This document shows positions 22,906 through 34,854 of a stretch of 64,000 bases of DNA, piece after piece. Below the pieces are notes generated by a model. That model saw only the letters and a program-made list of their open reading frames with translations. It did no database searches and was not told the DNA's origin. The translations under genes were made by a program, and so were the position numbers. How positions within the stretch are numbered: position 1 is the stretch's first letter; each line of letters starts with the position of its first letter. The stretch covers positions 43,746,194 to 43,810,193 of the forward strand of contig CP136069.1 of assembly GCA_032622095.1 (NCBI GenBank). Direction: 5' to 3'. Source of the stretch: Siphonodentalium dalli. Taxonomy: Eukaryota > Mollusca > Scaphopoda > Gadilida > Siphonodentaliidae.

Positions 22906-23175
22906 TGTTCGCCGTGCGCCCCAGCGGATTGCTTCATATCTCTTTAACATAACCTTATGTCATTAGGAAATTATTTTCCCATTTTGTCCACGAACTGACA
23001 GAGAAATAGCAAATGGGGCCATTTTAGAATATTATGCTGGTTAGCTGTGTTTTTTGCATGTTTTCGATTGAAAATATTCATTTTAAAACACAGGATAACA
23101 CAAGAGAACATGCACTATATATATACGCATCTGACCCGGGAATATAAAATTCATGCTACGAAGCAAAGTCTCCAT

Positions 23176-23345
23176 CAAACATACAAAAATAGAAGATATT
23201 ATAGGCAGCTCAACCTTGAATGGTCTATTGTGCCATGCACGTTATAGGCTCGCCGCCACCCACACAGAACCACAAAACCCATCAATCTAAAAAAAACCCA
23301 CAGCATTGCATGTATGTACTACCAAGCGAAGCCGGTACATGAATA
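23176..23345 (-). repeat. Dispersed copy of the tRNA-like tandem unit
   Basis: ataggcagctcaaccttgaa, the gctcgccgccaccc block, cagaaccacaaaacccat and taccaagcgaagccgg match, in order, the units of the array at 61.6-62.5 kb. The tRNA-like head is badly degraded here. Confidence 0.6.
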
Positions 23346-25078
23346 TTGCAAGAAGACACTTGGCAGCTGACCCTGTAGTCCGTGTGCCAATTCTCATAAA
23401 GGTCATTATATGACGCATCCGATTTTGCTTGTTGCCCGCTTCAGAATGTGTCCCAAAGTAGATTTTCAGATTTCTTCGAGTACAAGTGTCAACGTATAGA
23501 AAAATGACTGTGGTTATAAATGAACAAGACATCGTTTATATTGATTATAGATCACCATACAACAACATCTGATACAACACTAGTGTCACATATAATTGGC
23601 TATAACTTGTGAAACATATGGACTATTGACGGGCAACATATATAATAAATTGCCCCAAAGACATAGCAAAACAATTTGGATGATGGAATGTCAATTATAT
23701 TTATGTGAAAATGCGCTGTGGGCATAAACTTAAACACACCCCCTAAAATATAATTTTCTTAGAAAAATGAATTGTATAGTTTAACTTAGAATGCCGCACG
23801 CAAAGAAGGTTTTGGGGGCATAAAATGAAACAACGTAGATACTGATGGGAATTATAAACAACATTGTCCGAGCGTGTTCTAAGGTGAAAATATGGGGGGA
23901 AATGGTGAAAAATGGTAATTTTTACAAATTTCTCAAAATTTTACAACATGTGATTAAATTTTGATAGGGTTATGGAAAAATAACGAGGATACTGGTCCAT
24001 AATTTGTAAATTCAGAAAACCTCACATGATCACTTTTGTGTCAACTATTTCATATTTTTTTAATTTTTACTTAAATTTATGCGCAAAGCCGATTATATAT
24101 ATATATTTCAACTGGTCACCTGTAGCTCACAAATGCTGATGAGTGAGCCTCACGTTTACAGGGAGTTATTTTCTTATTTTGTGGCGCATTTTGTGACACT
24201 AGACACAAATGACGATATAAACAACTTCGGACATTTCATACATGTATTTAATAATTGTTTTAAGATGGCGTCCAAAATGGCCACCAACATCGAAGATTTT
24301 CAAACTTACCGACACAAATTTAACTGGGTTCGTCACATGGGGATAAGAATTGTTCATTAAGAAATGCATTCACTTGTGCTCCTCAACAAACGAAAGAACT
24401 CTAATATCTTGTCTCAACTCATGTATTGTGATGAGTAATTCATTGACGAAAATGCCCAATAACTGTGCTCGTAGCCATTTAAGTCAACATTGGCACTACT
24501 TCGATGATCGTCATGGAAAAATAATCCCCTATAATCCCATGCACACATACCGGTATATCTCATGCACGGTAACTATGCTTTCTATACCGGTACTTCTGTT
24601 GCGGGGTCATTTTAGCCAGACATTGAGGGAGACAAGCAGAACTCCCATGGCTTGATTATATATTAGCGCTGGAGGATGGGCGGGGCCACCGGGGCGATCC
24701 GATACACTGCATGTCAAAAGGTTCAGTACATTATGGGATTTTTATGAATTTTTTTACTCTATTTAGCTGTTGTGGTTCTGTCCAGCTTGTGTGTATATAT
24801 TCTGGGTCAACTGAAATCATTTCGATTTGTTAACAATACGAAGATTATAATAGTAGCATGGCGAACCAGACGGGCATTAAAGCGACAATGAGAGTGGACT
24901 GACCGATCATGATTACGCCTGAATCTTGTTAAATCCTTGGTTATATATTCGATCTTATGCACGCGCATCTGGGTGCTGACCATTCCCGCTCTGCGTCCAG
25001 GGAATAATATTATTTACATGACACTCAAACTGGCAATAGGTAAAGGGACATACTTTAGGGACAACTCATATCGCTATG
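23346..25078. other. No gene recognised
   Basis: AT-rich sequence. A short segment at about 24265-24290 carries tandem aagatggcgtcc and aaaatggccacc, a motif seen repeatedly at 30.9-31.4 kb. No exon was supported. Confidence 0.4.
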
Positions 25079-25620
25079 CCTACACTGTAAACCTATGTGT
25101 TAAAAATCTTAACACAAAAATTGTAACAGATAATAAACGCGTCAATCTGTTCAAAGTCAGTACTCCAGTGTTAAAGAAGTTAACACTAACGTTAAATCAA
25201 TTCACACGTAAATGTGTTATACTTAAATTAACACTAGTGTTCATATTGTGAACACATGTGTTAAAACAATGAACACCAGTGTTTAATTTTGCACACATAA
25301 TCGCGTTAAAGCTAAGCTAACACTGGTGTTCAGATTGTTAACACAAATGTTCAGAATATTTGAACGCATACACATGTTACGAACACATGTAACAGATATT
25401 GCACACATTTACGCGTTCAAATCAAATTTTTTGAACACATGTGTTAAAATCACACAACACCAATGTTAAGTTGGACAACGCACCAATGTTAAGTTGGACA
25501 ACGCCAATGTTATCTGGGACCACATAAAATCACACCACACCAATGTTAAGTTGGACAATGCACCAATGTTAAGTTGGACAACGCCAATGTTATCTGGGAC
25601 CACATATCACACATTGGATT
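25079..25620. mobile_element. EnSpm/CACTA-like terminus with subterminal repeat array
   Basis: It begins CCTACACTGTAAACC (25079), which resembles in inverted form the terminus at 57577. It then carries many copies of ttaacac, gtgttaa and gaacacatgtgtt in both orientations over about 380 bp. The last 150 bp (25457-25606) are a tandem duplication of about 77 bp based on caccaatgttaagttggaca. Arrays of short motifs next to the ends are typical of CACTA elements. Confidence 0.6.
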
Positions 25621-25743
25621 TTTATACCTTTTAATATTCATAACAAATAACATATTCACATACAAACATAGATAGAAATATAGAATTGACATCATTTATT
25701 TGGTTTGTCGCAACAACAATCAACATAAGTTTTATATAAGCAT

Positions 25744-25885
25744 TAACCCTTTCATGACTGAATACTCATTGACGGGTAGTTAGTAGATTCCCTTTAATTC
25801 ATTTGTAGGGATGTTCAGATAATAAGTTCAACAAACAGCCTGAGGCTGTTTGTTGAACTTATTATCTGAACATCCCTACAAATGG
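25744..25885. repeat. Perfect hairpin element, copy 1
   Basis: GGATGTTCAGATAATAAG, TTCAACAAACAGCCT and the exact complement form a palindrome of about 70 bp at 25808-25875. The 60 bp before it (actgaatactcattg, cgggtagttagtagattccc) are shared with the copy at 36238-36375, so the family is larger than the hairpin. Confidence 0.85.
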
Positions 25886-25992
25886 GAATCCTTTGAAAAA
25901 TCTCAAGGGTGATTTTTCTGTCCATCGTCTGATTATATTAAAATTACACCCCTATAAAATAACAATGGAATATTCCATTAAATATGCTTCTC

Positions 25993-27075
25993 ATTTGTAA
26001 TCTCCAGATCATCAGTATTCAGAATCAACTGCAGTGCACTCTTAGGTCAGAACAATTTGATAACTTGAATTACGAATATCGAGGATGAAAATCTGAAGAT
26101 GGAGAGGAAAAACACAATTAGACCACTTTTATCCAGTGTCTGTCACCCGCGGATGGATAATTACTGAATGACCGAATTTCATGTAGTCATACTTATACTA
26201 GTCTCCTGATTGTTTAATAGTATATGGCTTAACTTTTATATCAATCAAACACTTCATACAAGGAAACATGCATTGAGACTACCTTGAAAATCTCTATTAT
26301 CTCACAACCTCATGAAAAATGGATTTAAAATTATGCATGCCATGTACATTAATTGTTGGCATAGAATGACATATGCACCTCTCACTCCATGGTATGTTCA
26401 GAGTGATTAACTGTTACACCCAATAGATGAACATTTCCTACTATTTTAATATGAGTGTACAAGGCTACATGCTTAATATTTAGATTAGATTGTGCCCATG
26501 TTTATTTAAACCACTGCTTTAATATTAAACTCTTTTATTGCCAGATAATTCCTGAAAATGTCAATGTGAATATTGTTACTCATGAAAAGCTGGGTGTTAG
26601 TATTTGTTCAAAAAGTACCATAAAATTACTGAATCATACTGATACAGATGTTTTAGATATGGTATAACTTCATATTTATGTTCACACAAAAAATTTCTAA
26701 TTTGTTTGTTTTTTTAAATTCTCTCCAATTTTTATTTTTATTCAATTTCTCCTAATTTGTTATCGGCGGGTTCGTAATCCAAGTTATTAAATTGGTCTAG
26801 CCTTATTTTCTATGAAAAGGGGATGCGTCTGAAAAAACTCACCATCACAAAAATCCTGCATATAATCTTCATTGGAAGAAAAATGGGGATGTTGTACATA
26901 ATGCCATACCTCAGGTAGCTCTAATAAATTGTGCAGAGACTGCTCTAAAGGAATGTAGTATTCAAAGCTCGGAAATTCAACAATTTGCCCATTTTTTGTG
27001 ATGTTTCGGCGGTTTAATTCAATGGATTCTGGTGCTATATATGGAATTGAGTCACTTTTCATATAACACTTCAAC
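25993..27075 (-). pseudogene. EnSpm/CACTA transposase fragment split by a nested element
   Basis: 25993-26041 and 26803-27075 together match residues of about 180-288 of the intact transposase at 53927-56461, with about 11 differences in 270 aligned bases by eye. The match starts and stops abruptly: after ATTACAAAT at one end and at AAGTGTTATATG at the other. The two parts are separated by the 758-bp element at 26045-26802. No other part of the transposase is seen here. The EnSpm-like end at 25079 lies nearby on the side expected for the element's 3' end, so this is probably an internally deleted relative. Confidence 0.85.
26042..26805. mobile_element. Harbinger-like MITE nested in the transposase fragment
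   Basis: The element (26045-26802) has inverted ends GGTCAGAACAATTTGATAAC and, at the other end, GGCTAGACCAATTTAATAAC, matching with a few changes for about 32 bp. It is flanked by TTA on both sides. A 3-bp TWA duplication and GG-type ends fit PIF/Harbinger. A short open frame inside (26532-26667), between a ttattgccag acceptor-like site and a GTATAA donor-like site, is not recognised and may be chance. Confidence 0.8.
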
Positions 27076-27779
27076 AATTTGCATGTATACATTAATCAGG
27101 CCATCTTTATTAACCACTTTTTCGCCGTCCCATTCAGAAAAGATAACTTCATTATCATATCTCATATTCATATTTGTGCTTGGTAATGTGCATGTACATA
27201 CATGTACGATGACAATTAATACGAAATAACAATTAATTTAATATAATTTTCAACAACATGTTTCGTAGTCAATTGATTGTAATTGGAACTTTATCTTTAC
27301 TCACACCGAACAATGTCATTCACCCGCCGAATTCAATGTCAGTTCATGTCATGTTTTCAAATTCATTTTTCAAGTGGTTGTGAATGTTCAAATTGTTAAT
27401 CTGGATATGATTTCCGTGAAATAGACTGCTGGGCACATTCTGACATTGGTCGGAGTAAATGGTATATGAAGATCTCCCATGTTAATGTTGACAGTTTTCA
27501 AATTTGGGTGCGAAACGACAAAGTTTGCTGGAATTTCCGCAATTTGGTTGTGTGTGTCAGTGATGGATCTGCCCGAGGTAACCTTATATATATCAGCCTG
27601 AGACCGAAGGCTGATGTGAGGTGACCGAGGGCTGATGTCGCACCTGATATCATACATGCATAAGACTTAGTGTATTCCGTTTTACAGAATAATCATACAT
27701 GCGTTCATTATTTATCTAATAAATGCAACACATCCTAAATTTATTAAATAAAATGCCACACATAGTGTCCATAGAAGGA
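27076..27779. other. No gene recognised
   Basis: AT-rich. Two short ggctgatgt(g/c) repeats lie near 27610-27640. Nothing else was identified. Confidence 0.35.
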
Positions 27780-28297
27780 TAAAGGCCCATTCAGACTGCT
27801 GCGATGTGTGCGTTGCGTCCGACACGAACATACACATTCACACTGCAACGACGGTCGCACAGAGTCCGAATATCGACAAATCAGAGATTTCCGGACTGGA
27901 CAGCCGGTAACAAAACAATTATACATTTTACTTGTATTTAGTTTAGTGCTGAGCTCTGCACAGATAAATCTCTTTCATATCGGTACCCCAATAGGATAAT
28001 TGTGAAACATTAGATGCAGTGGAACCCGCAAAATCATTTCTCCGACGCTTCTTAGGTTAAGTATCTGTTGACAAATGATTTCGATGGAAAGGGAGATAAC
28101 ACGCGCTAATGACTTGACGAACATTGCCAATGCCTGACGCTACACATGTTTTCCATATAAGGTATGCAACAGTTGCGTTGCGTCAAAATATCTATTGTCA
28201 ATGCGACGGTTGCGAATGTCGCTATGCTATTATCACTAATCTATAACTGTCGCATCGGACGCGACACACGCATGGCAGTAGTGTGAATTGGGCTTAA
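27780..28297. mobile_element. Second Harbinger-like MITE, 512 bp
   Basis: TAA flanks both sides (27780-27782 and 28295-28297). The ends AGGCCCATTCAGACTGCTGC and, inverted, AGCCCAATTCACACTACTGC match with a few changes, and the similarity extends about 45 bp into a CpG-rich region (gcgttgcgtccgacac). It has no transposase. Confidence 0.75.
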
Positions 28298-29335
28298 ATA
28301 TATTGTTGGCTCTAATGGAATGTTCAAAGGAATTAAGCCATCGATCAAAATTGCCTGACTGCAAACACATGGGTTACTGCATGGGTATCAAAAAAATTAA
28401 AACAAAAAATTATTAAAATATTGAGAAGGTATAGGACTTCCAAAGTAGAAAAAGATAGGTACATCTAATTTTGCCCCCACAAAACGGTTTTCTCTTTCCT
28501 AAATCTGTAACCAAATGCACCATTCTGTGTCCTAATATCTATAGTTTTCGAAAAAGTTTGGTTCAACACCGTACCCCAGGTTCCAGAGATGCCAGCAGCG
28601 TTCGAAAACTAAAAATCATAATTTTTATTTTGGTAGTCGAAGTCGCCGTCCACTAAAATTGACACATAATTCATATCAGTAGCGCTGATGAAAATGCATA
28701 AAACATTAAACGGAGCCAAACAATCGTAAAATGAACCTGTTTTAGTTTAACTGAGCTAAGTTTTCACGTAGTATCAGCCCCAAGCGCGGTTAAAATTTAA
28801 TTATTTCAAATTTCTGATCCTCTCAATTTGGCTGGGATTGGTGATCGGTCACAATCGGTGACGATCAGAAAACCCCATTCAACATTACACACAGGCTGGC
28901 CTAAGTCTATCGTAGTTTCATTTTCAGTTTCACACAAATGATTGACGTGCAATGATGACGTCGTTGACGTTTTTCATCGGCACTATTCTCACAAATTTTA
29001 AGTTACCAATTGTATATTGTGTCGTATCTGGATAATATATGAAGTTTATTGAAAAAGTAAAACAGTATGCTGCAGAAGAGAACTAGGCCTAAATATTTTT
29101 TTGACAATCGGAAAAGATGACAATTGTTTTTTTTGACTCGACTTTCCCTACTCGGACTGCATGGGCCAGCTTCAGACTGACAGCTTGAAAAGTTACTTAA
29201 GCTACCTGGAAATGACCCAGATTTTATCGAAGAGAATTAGAATGGGCATAACTGCTTTACCACATATTATTTTATTATATTAATAAAATTTAAAAATTAT
29301 GCTTTTGAGGGACAATTTAAAACATTATTTTGACA
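28298..29335. other. No gene recognised
   Basis: No convincing frame, tandem repeat or terminal inverted repeat was seen. Confidence 0.4.
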
Positions 29336-29339
29336 AGAA

Positions 29340-29860
29340 CTCACATTTGAAGAACTTTTGGCAAATTCCATTTGGTCAAATATATTGTAGACATAAACAC
29401 GCAGTGACAGTTTATAGCTATATTTTTGTCCAAGAATTTTGTAAAAAGTAAGATTATGTAGAACATTGTAAAAATGAATAGGTTCTGCTATATTGTGTTA
29501 GTGTTTTAGTTTTGGAGATAACTGTAGCCACCCATAAGGAATTCACATCTAACCTTCAGTGAATTGAGTTGAAAAAGCTTTAATCCCATCCTGACCTCCA
29601 TCATATGGCTGATGTGGGGTATTAATAGTTCAGATTAATCTGTCCCAGTTCAGTGGATACCACTGTGTTCAGAATAATTGTCTGGCCAATTACACACATA
29701 ACATAAGGAAATCTGTTAATTTTCACAATGTTCTAACTTCTACATAATCTCACTTTTTACAAAATTCTTGTGACAATTTACAAAAATTATTGCCAACTGT
29801 CACTGCGTGTTTATGTCTACAATATATTTGCCCAAATGGAATTTGCCAAACTTGCCAAAA
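29340..29860. mobile_element. Foldback element with ~150-bp arms
   Basis: ggcaaattccatttggtcaa and acataaacacgcagtgacag (29358-29412) return inverted at 29794-29846. Further in, ttttgtaaaaagtaagatta pairs with the region at about 29745-29765. The arms enclose a spacer of about 230 bp. Confidence 0.75.
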
Positions 29861-29989
29861 TGAGTTTAAAATAGAATCATGACATTAACAATGGCAAATT
29901 AAGTTTAACATGCGTTAAGTTAAGTAAGTTTAACATGCATGCGAACTTTAATTAATATAAATTCTTTAAACAAACTTATATACAAGCGG

Positions 29990-30075
29990 TAGAATTTTCA
30001 GATAATAAGTTTAAGTTCAAGCAACATTGTTGAAATTATTATCTCAACATCAGTTTCAACATCCATATAAATGAG
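29990..30075. repeat. Degenerate relative of the 25.8-kb hairpin
   Basis: ttcagataataagtttaagt and the nearby attattatctcaacatcag resemble the arms of the hairpin at 25808-25875, but pairing is poor. It lies just downstream of the last exon of the minus-strand gene. Confidence 0.4.
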
Positions 30076-30318
30076 TGAATAGGAATCTGCCACCTGTTCA
30101 TATTCTAAAAAATCCCTACATATGAACAATGGGTTAATCCACAGCCACTCATAGTCTCGCTTGAAAGTATGAAATGCCCCTTTAAATACACAAAGCCCTT
30201 GAGCATTTCTGTAAAATTTGCATTCTGTGACAGTACATGATATTATCATGTTACGCACATTTGATTGGTTGTTCATACAAGCATGTCACTTTTGGCTTTC
30301 TATAACATTCACTTTTTA

Positions 30319-30678
30319 TCAATCTTCCGGAAGCTGAACGTTATCAAATATCGGCCGAAGTTTTTTAATAAAAAACAAGAACTTTTTGGATACATCACCC
30401 CCTTTCTTTTTGTGTGAGTATGGTTCCCCCATCACAAAAATCTGGAGGGCTGCCAAAACCATGGCGAAACACCGCGGGTAGTTCAGATCGAAAATATAGT
30501 ATGAACTCAACAGTTGAGTAATACCAGAATGCACCGAGCTCCCGAAGGCTTTTATAATATTCCCGTCCGCCAGGATGAACATGCCTTTCACCACATCTCC
30601 CTCGTGGAATGCTACAAGCCTTGGAGGATCCAGTAAGTTGCTTTCAAGACTACTTTCAATATCTTCATCCGCAATGCC
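30319..30678 (-). CDS. CIDE-N-like gene, last exon (exon 7)
   Basis: The acceptor tattttacag ends at 30679, and the exon reads in phase 0 for 119 codons to a TGA at 30319-30321. It starts GIADEDIESSLESNLLDPPR. The core motif, LLSSYYIFDLNYPRCFAMVL, followed by ALQIFVMGEP and a basic KKKGGD segment, is the conserved C-terminal region of a family of uncharacterised proteins common in fish and invertebrates, where I remember S-Y-Y-x-F-x-x-x-YP as the hallmark. The function is unknown. The preceding intron of 2.8 kb holds a minisatellite and two element families. Total coding length over the seven exons is at least 1,600 bp. Confidence 0.75.
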   Translation of the reverse strand, partial: GIADEDIESSLESNLLDPPRLVAFHEGDVVKGMFILADGNIIKAFGSSVHSGITQLLSSYYIFDLNYPRCFAMVLAALQIFVMGEPYSHKKKGGDVSKKFLFFIKKLRPIFDNVQLPED

Positions 30679-30889
30679 CTGTAAAATAATTTAGGAATAT
30701 GCTAACAAAAAAGTTAAAATTATTGTGTCAATAGTAAATTTAATTTATCTCATCAGAACCCAGTAGCCTGGTAACTCATGTTATAGACTAGTCGTTGAAC
30801 CCAAAATAGTGGGCCTACCTGGAAGAAAAATGTATAGAAGCGAATTTGGTATCAAAATAAGCGAGAAAGTCTCTGGAAGAACATATCGA

Positions 30890-31470
30890 AAATCAGCTTT
30901 GAGCATTTTTTGTAATCCAAGATGGCCGCCATTTCTCCCGATTGTACCCCAAGTCTACGTTTTTGGCCTTTGTGGCAAAATTATTCAACCAATCGTTACA
31001 AAACAACTTCGATCGTCTTCCTGATAGTTTTCCGCATAATTGTGACTTAATTGAGTGAACCTGAATCCAAAACGGCCACCACAAAATGGCCACTATTTTA
31101 GATTTTTACTTAAAAATTACAGGTTTTTTTTTTACCTAAAGCTAGAATTTCCCATGAAAATATGGATTAATAATCACGCAACTGTTTAGTCATCCATCTG
31201 CTGTGACTGAAATATCTAGGTCAAGGAAGAAACAAAATGGCCACCAACCCCAACTTCGCTTAAATTTTGAGATATTCAGTTATATGGTCATAATGATACT
31301 TAATAGTGGCATATATTGCTATTAAACAGTCATGTAGTATACCAAACCTTATATATGTAATAATGACCCAATTTAGTTGGCCACAATCCAAAATGGCCCA
31401 CATAACATATTATTTATTTGAAAATTGCTATTTTTTCAACGGAAATTTAAATCAAGTTATAATTTCCCAT
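30890..31470. repeat. Intronic stretch with repeated AAAATGGCC motifs
   Basis: caagatggccgcc, aaaacggccaccacaaaatgg, caaaatggccaccaac and ccaaaatggcccac recur at about 30920, 31070, 31230 and 31388, spaced roughly 150 bp apart. This suggests an old, strongly diverged tandem repeat. Confidence 0.5.
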
Positions 31471-31534
31471 GGTAATATTGATTAATGTGCCAGAAACGTT
31501 TCAGTAATCCATCTAATGTGTCTTGTGTGGTGTC

Positions 31535-31872
31535 CAGGGCCATCCTATTGGTCTCCAGGGCCATACTGGGGGTGCCCTGGGTCATCATATGGGTGTCGAG
31601 GGCCATCCTATGTGTGTCCAGGTCCATACTGTGGGTGTTCCAAGCCACACTATGGGTGTCCCGTGTGTATCCAAGGCCATCAGATGGGTGTCCATGACCA
31701 TCCAATTGGTGTCCAGGGTCATATACTGTGGGTGTACCAAGCCACACGATGGGTGTCATGTGGGTGTCCAGAACCATACTGTTATGTCCAGGGCCACCAG
31801 GTGGGTGTCCATAATCATCATAAGGGTGTCCAGAGCCATCCTATTGGTGTCCAGGGTCATAATGTGATGTAG
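31535..31872. repeat. 21-bp minisatellite, about 16 units
   Basis: Units of the type ggtgtccagggccatcctatt follow one another with substitutions; two are expanded by insertions. Because 21 is a multiple of three, several frames stay open on both strands and encode heptapeptides such as GVQGHPI. It lies inside an intron of the minus-strand gene and I do not regard it as coding. Confidence 0.9.
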
Positions 31873-32079
31873 GTATGGAAGGGGGTGTCCACGTCCCATT
31901 AGGAGGGGGTCTGGGGGACCTTGAGAGTGAATCTAGGGCTCTCACTCACTATTTGGATCTTTACTAATGGCACTATATATTTTGTCCCCGGATTCCTTTA
32001 TTAGAAATACACATGTTAAACACATTTAAATAATTTAAAACAAGCGGTAGCATCAGAGATGCTGGGTCGAGTTTTAGGT

Positions 32080-32350
32080 GGCATACAGCAAGTTTGGTTA
32101 ATATTTGTTTGAGTTATCGCGCTAACGAGCTCAAAATTCGCAAAAATGAAATAATTAGCGGTCATAGCTCCGCCCCTTATAATCGGACCGGCTCGGTTTT
32201 CGAACTCGAAGATATTCTTGTGAAAATGTCATACAGCAAGTTTCGAACAAATCGGTTAATATTTGTTTGAGTTATCGCGCTAACGAGCTCAAAATTCGCA
32301 AAAATGATTTAATTAGCGGCCATAGCTCCGCCCCCTATAATCAGACCGAA
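32080..32350. repeat. Two tandem copies of a ~150-bp unit
   Basis: ggttaatatttgtttgagtt, atcgcgctaacgagctcaaa and tcatagctccgcccc occur at about 32095-32192 and again at about 32250-32345. This resembles core repeats of pearl/Helentron-type elements, but no terminal hairpin was identified. Confidence 0.75.
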
Positions 32351-32592
32351 CGGATTTTATGTATGCAAGGAGCGGTCATAGATATAAACTCACACAACAA
32401 AATGTTTTAAGATCCGTCAATAAACTTCAGAGTTATAGGTGATTATGGCGCCCCGCCCGTCCGCCAACCGTCTCTCGCCAAACCATAAGTCTCGTTTTTT
32501 TTAATAAAACTCGACTAAAAATAATCGCCGCTTATAAAAACATAAATTAAGTTTATTAATATCAGTTTCCGGAAATTACCGAAACTTAGGCC

Positions 32593-33324
32593 AGATCAAA
32601 TAAGTAGTTCGTTTCTCAGACACTTTTTTTTCAAAATGAGGAGGGAGGCAGATATTTATTTTTATTATTTATGGCCAAATTTAACCGTGAGGGAGGCAGG
32701 TTTTTATTTTTAATTTGTTATCGATAAGAATTGTATACGTGAGGCAGGTAAGTTTTTTATTTTATTTCTCTCTGCTACCATTGTACCACAGTGTTAGTGT
32801 TGTATACACGTATTGATCTCATCCTGTCTAAGTCTGCCTTATACAATGATAGAGCCCCATTCTCAATAATTCAGCCTAAAACACTTCTGAAATAGATTGT
32901 CTTCTATATTGTCTGTCCTCCAACAGATAAGATGCAGTAATTTTTCTTCTCCCACAAGACTATTTTCTGCATGGATACCAGTGTGTGAGGAATTAAAAAC
33001 TACATATATATATTCCTGAGATTGGGCTGTGAATGGACCTCATCTGCAACCACATAATGGGCATATGTTTTACACTTATGGTTGCTTGAAGTACACATAA
33101 TATCTGGTGCATATTGAGTGATGTAGATGTGTTTTACATGCCAATAACATAGAGGGGAAAAAATTGGAAAATTGTTTTTTTCAAAAAAAAATTTGTTTCA
33201 AAAAACATTTTGACGAGGGATTTCATTTTTTATTTATTTATGATAGAATCGGAATAAAAAGCACTGAGGCGCACCTTTTTTCGGGACGCGGCGGTGTCTG
33301 AGAAACGAACTACTTATTTGATCT
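32593..33324. mobile_element. Non-autonomous element with perfect 31-bp inverted ends
   Basis: agatcaaataagtagttcgt (32593 onward, 31 bp in all) is exactly complementary to 33294-33324. The interior is AT-rich and contains several gaggcagg-type repeats. I could not define a convincing target duplication. Confidence 0.85.
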
Positions 33325-33487
33325 TAATTAATAGCAATATCACCATCATTGACCGCCCACTTCTAATCGTACATTTTGAGTACTATAACATACAACGGAA
33401 ATAGAATTTTAACTACAATTACCTATGAATTATGGATGTCATATTTAGCAAAATGACCAATCAGGGAAATATTGATGATTTGTTTAC

Positions 33488-33598
33488 CTCTTTCATCTCG
33501 ACAATCGATGACATGGACTTTGACACTTTTTGCCCACGATCGTATTGGACCTCACGTTCCACATACTTCAATACATCAGATAAGTTTAAATCCGAGTC
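33488..33598 (-). CDS. CIDE-N-like gene, exon 6
   Basis: 111 bp, 37 codons, phase 0 at both ends. The acceptor is ctttttttcag (ending at 33599) and the donor GAG|GTAAAC (33482-33487). The peptide runs from DSDLNLSDVLKYVEREVQYD to VEMKE. It is acidic-to-mixed and probably helical. Length and phase are identical to exon 5, but the sequences are not alike, so it is not an obvious exon duplicate. Confidence 0.7.
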
Positions 33599-33821
33599 CT
33601 GAAAAAAAGGTGTGTATTCAATTTGAGAACAAAGTCAACCAAGATTGTCACATTTAAAGGGACATACCGTGATACGGGCTTTAAAATGAAACCCTAATGC
33701 TATAGGCAACGTGAATGTAAAGTTTACTTCAAAACAATGCACAGATATCAGCTCAGGACCTGCTGAAATTGTTAGAATCATCAAATGAAAGCACATGTTT
33801 TCTGAATGTTCAAAGTATCTC

Positions 33822-34008
33822 TACAGTGATGCCCGCAATAATTGACCTGTTAACCACGAAATAATTATGGGAAATGTTTCAGGATCTAGTCGGAAATATG
33901 GCTTGTTGCCATTCATTGACGAGAGCTTTACCATTTCTGACTAAATCCTGAAAAAATTCCCATAATTCCGTAGTGGTTAAGAGGTCAATTATTGTGGGCA
34001 TCACTGTA
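33822..34008. mobile_element. Hairpin MITE, best-preserved copy (183 bp)
   Basis: The ends are CAGTGATGCCC (33824-33834) and its complement (33996-34006), flanked by TA on each side. The arms contain ttaaccac, ggaaatatggcttgttgcc and gaggtcaatt, as in the other family members. CAGTG ends and a TA duplication indicate a Tc1/mariner-type origin. Confidence 0.85.
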
Positions 34009-34117
34009 TCTGTATGTATACAGTGCAGAATTCAATTCAACAAACTGTGCAACTTTAATTGGTAATACACTTGGAGTTTGCCCACTAATAATGACAAATT
34101 ATAGCAACGGTACAGTT

Positions 34118-34548
34118 AGCCTGCGATTCCCCCGGCTCTAACAGCTTGGGATATTGGGATGAGATCTGCTGTTAGAGCCGGTGATCCCTTCCGTTAGTCG
34201 TCTATAGTGGCATTTCCGCCCAGCGAGCTGGGCACATGTTTCGGTACTTTTTGTATGAAAATCGGATGGTGTCTCCTGAATGCAGTGATATATAACGCAT
34301 CCGCATTAGAAGTAAATTAGAGGTTTACATGACAAGAAAGACTTAAAAGTTAGGAACCGAACATTTGTTTACATGGCATTTCACGGTATATTGACAACAT
34401 TAAATCAAATGTAAACAAATATATTTTTGTCTATATTTAAAGCCAATTAAAGTCATATTGGCTCCATCGTTCTCAGCTGGAGTTATATCATTGTGCAGCT
34501 AAACTATGTGGATATCCCAAGCTGTTAGAGCCGGAGGAATCGCGGGCT
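34118..34548. mobile_element. Non-autonomous element with 37-bp inverted ends
   Basis: agcctgcgattcccccggct, then ctaacagcttgggatat (34118-34154), returns inverted at 34512-34548 with two or three changes. An extra inverted copy of ctgttagagccgg lies at 34171-34183. It has no coding capacity. Confidence 0.8.
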
Positions 34549-34685
34549 ACGGCAGTTTGAGTACAACATCATAATACTGATGAGATACTTGCGACTGGAC
34601 ACTTTTGTGGTTAAAAGAACCATCAACATTTATATTTAAATGGGCCAATTGCAAAGTGGTATCATGTGAACAATTTAATATCAAC

Positions 34686-34796
34686 CTGGGGATCCATGTT
34701 GGCGATATCCTGGACAGCTATCCGGAATTTTGTCAAATTTGATGACATCGCTACAAGTCTGTCACTCCGAAATTGTACAGCAAAGGCATAGCAGAT
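34686..34796 (-). CDS. CIDE-N-like gene, exon 5
   Basis: 111 bp, 37 codons, phase 0 at both ends. The acceptor attctttcag ends at 34797; the donor CAG|GTTGAT (34680-34685) is a weaker consensus. The peptide starts ICYAFAVQFRSDRLVAMSSN and ends IANMDPQ. It continues directly from DGVY of exon 4 and into DSDLN of exon 6. Confidence 0.7.
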
Positions 34797-34854
34797 CTGA
34801 AAGAATATATTTTAACTTTTAAGAAATGATAAATCTCCAAAAGCTCTGTGCGAG

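Noticed and set aside
31485-31867. Overlapping frames encoding heptapeptide repeats
   Set aside because: Explained by the 21-bp minisatellite.
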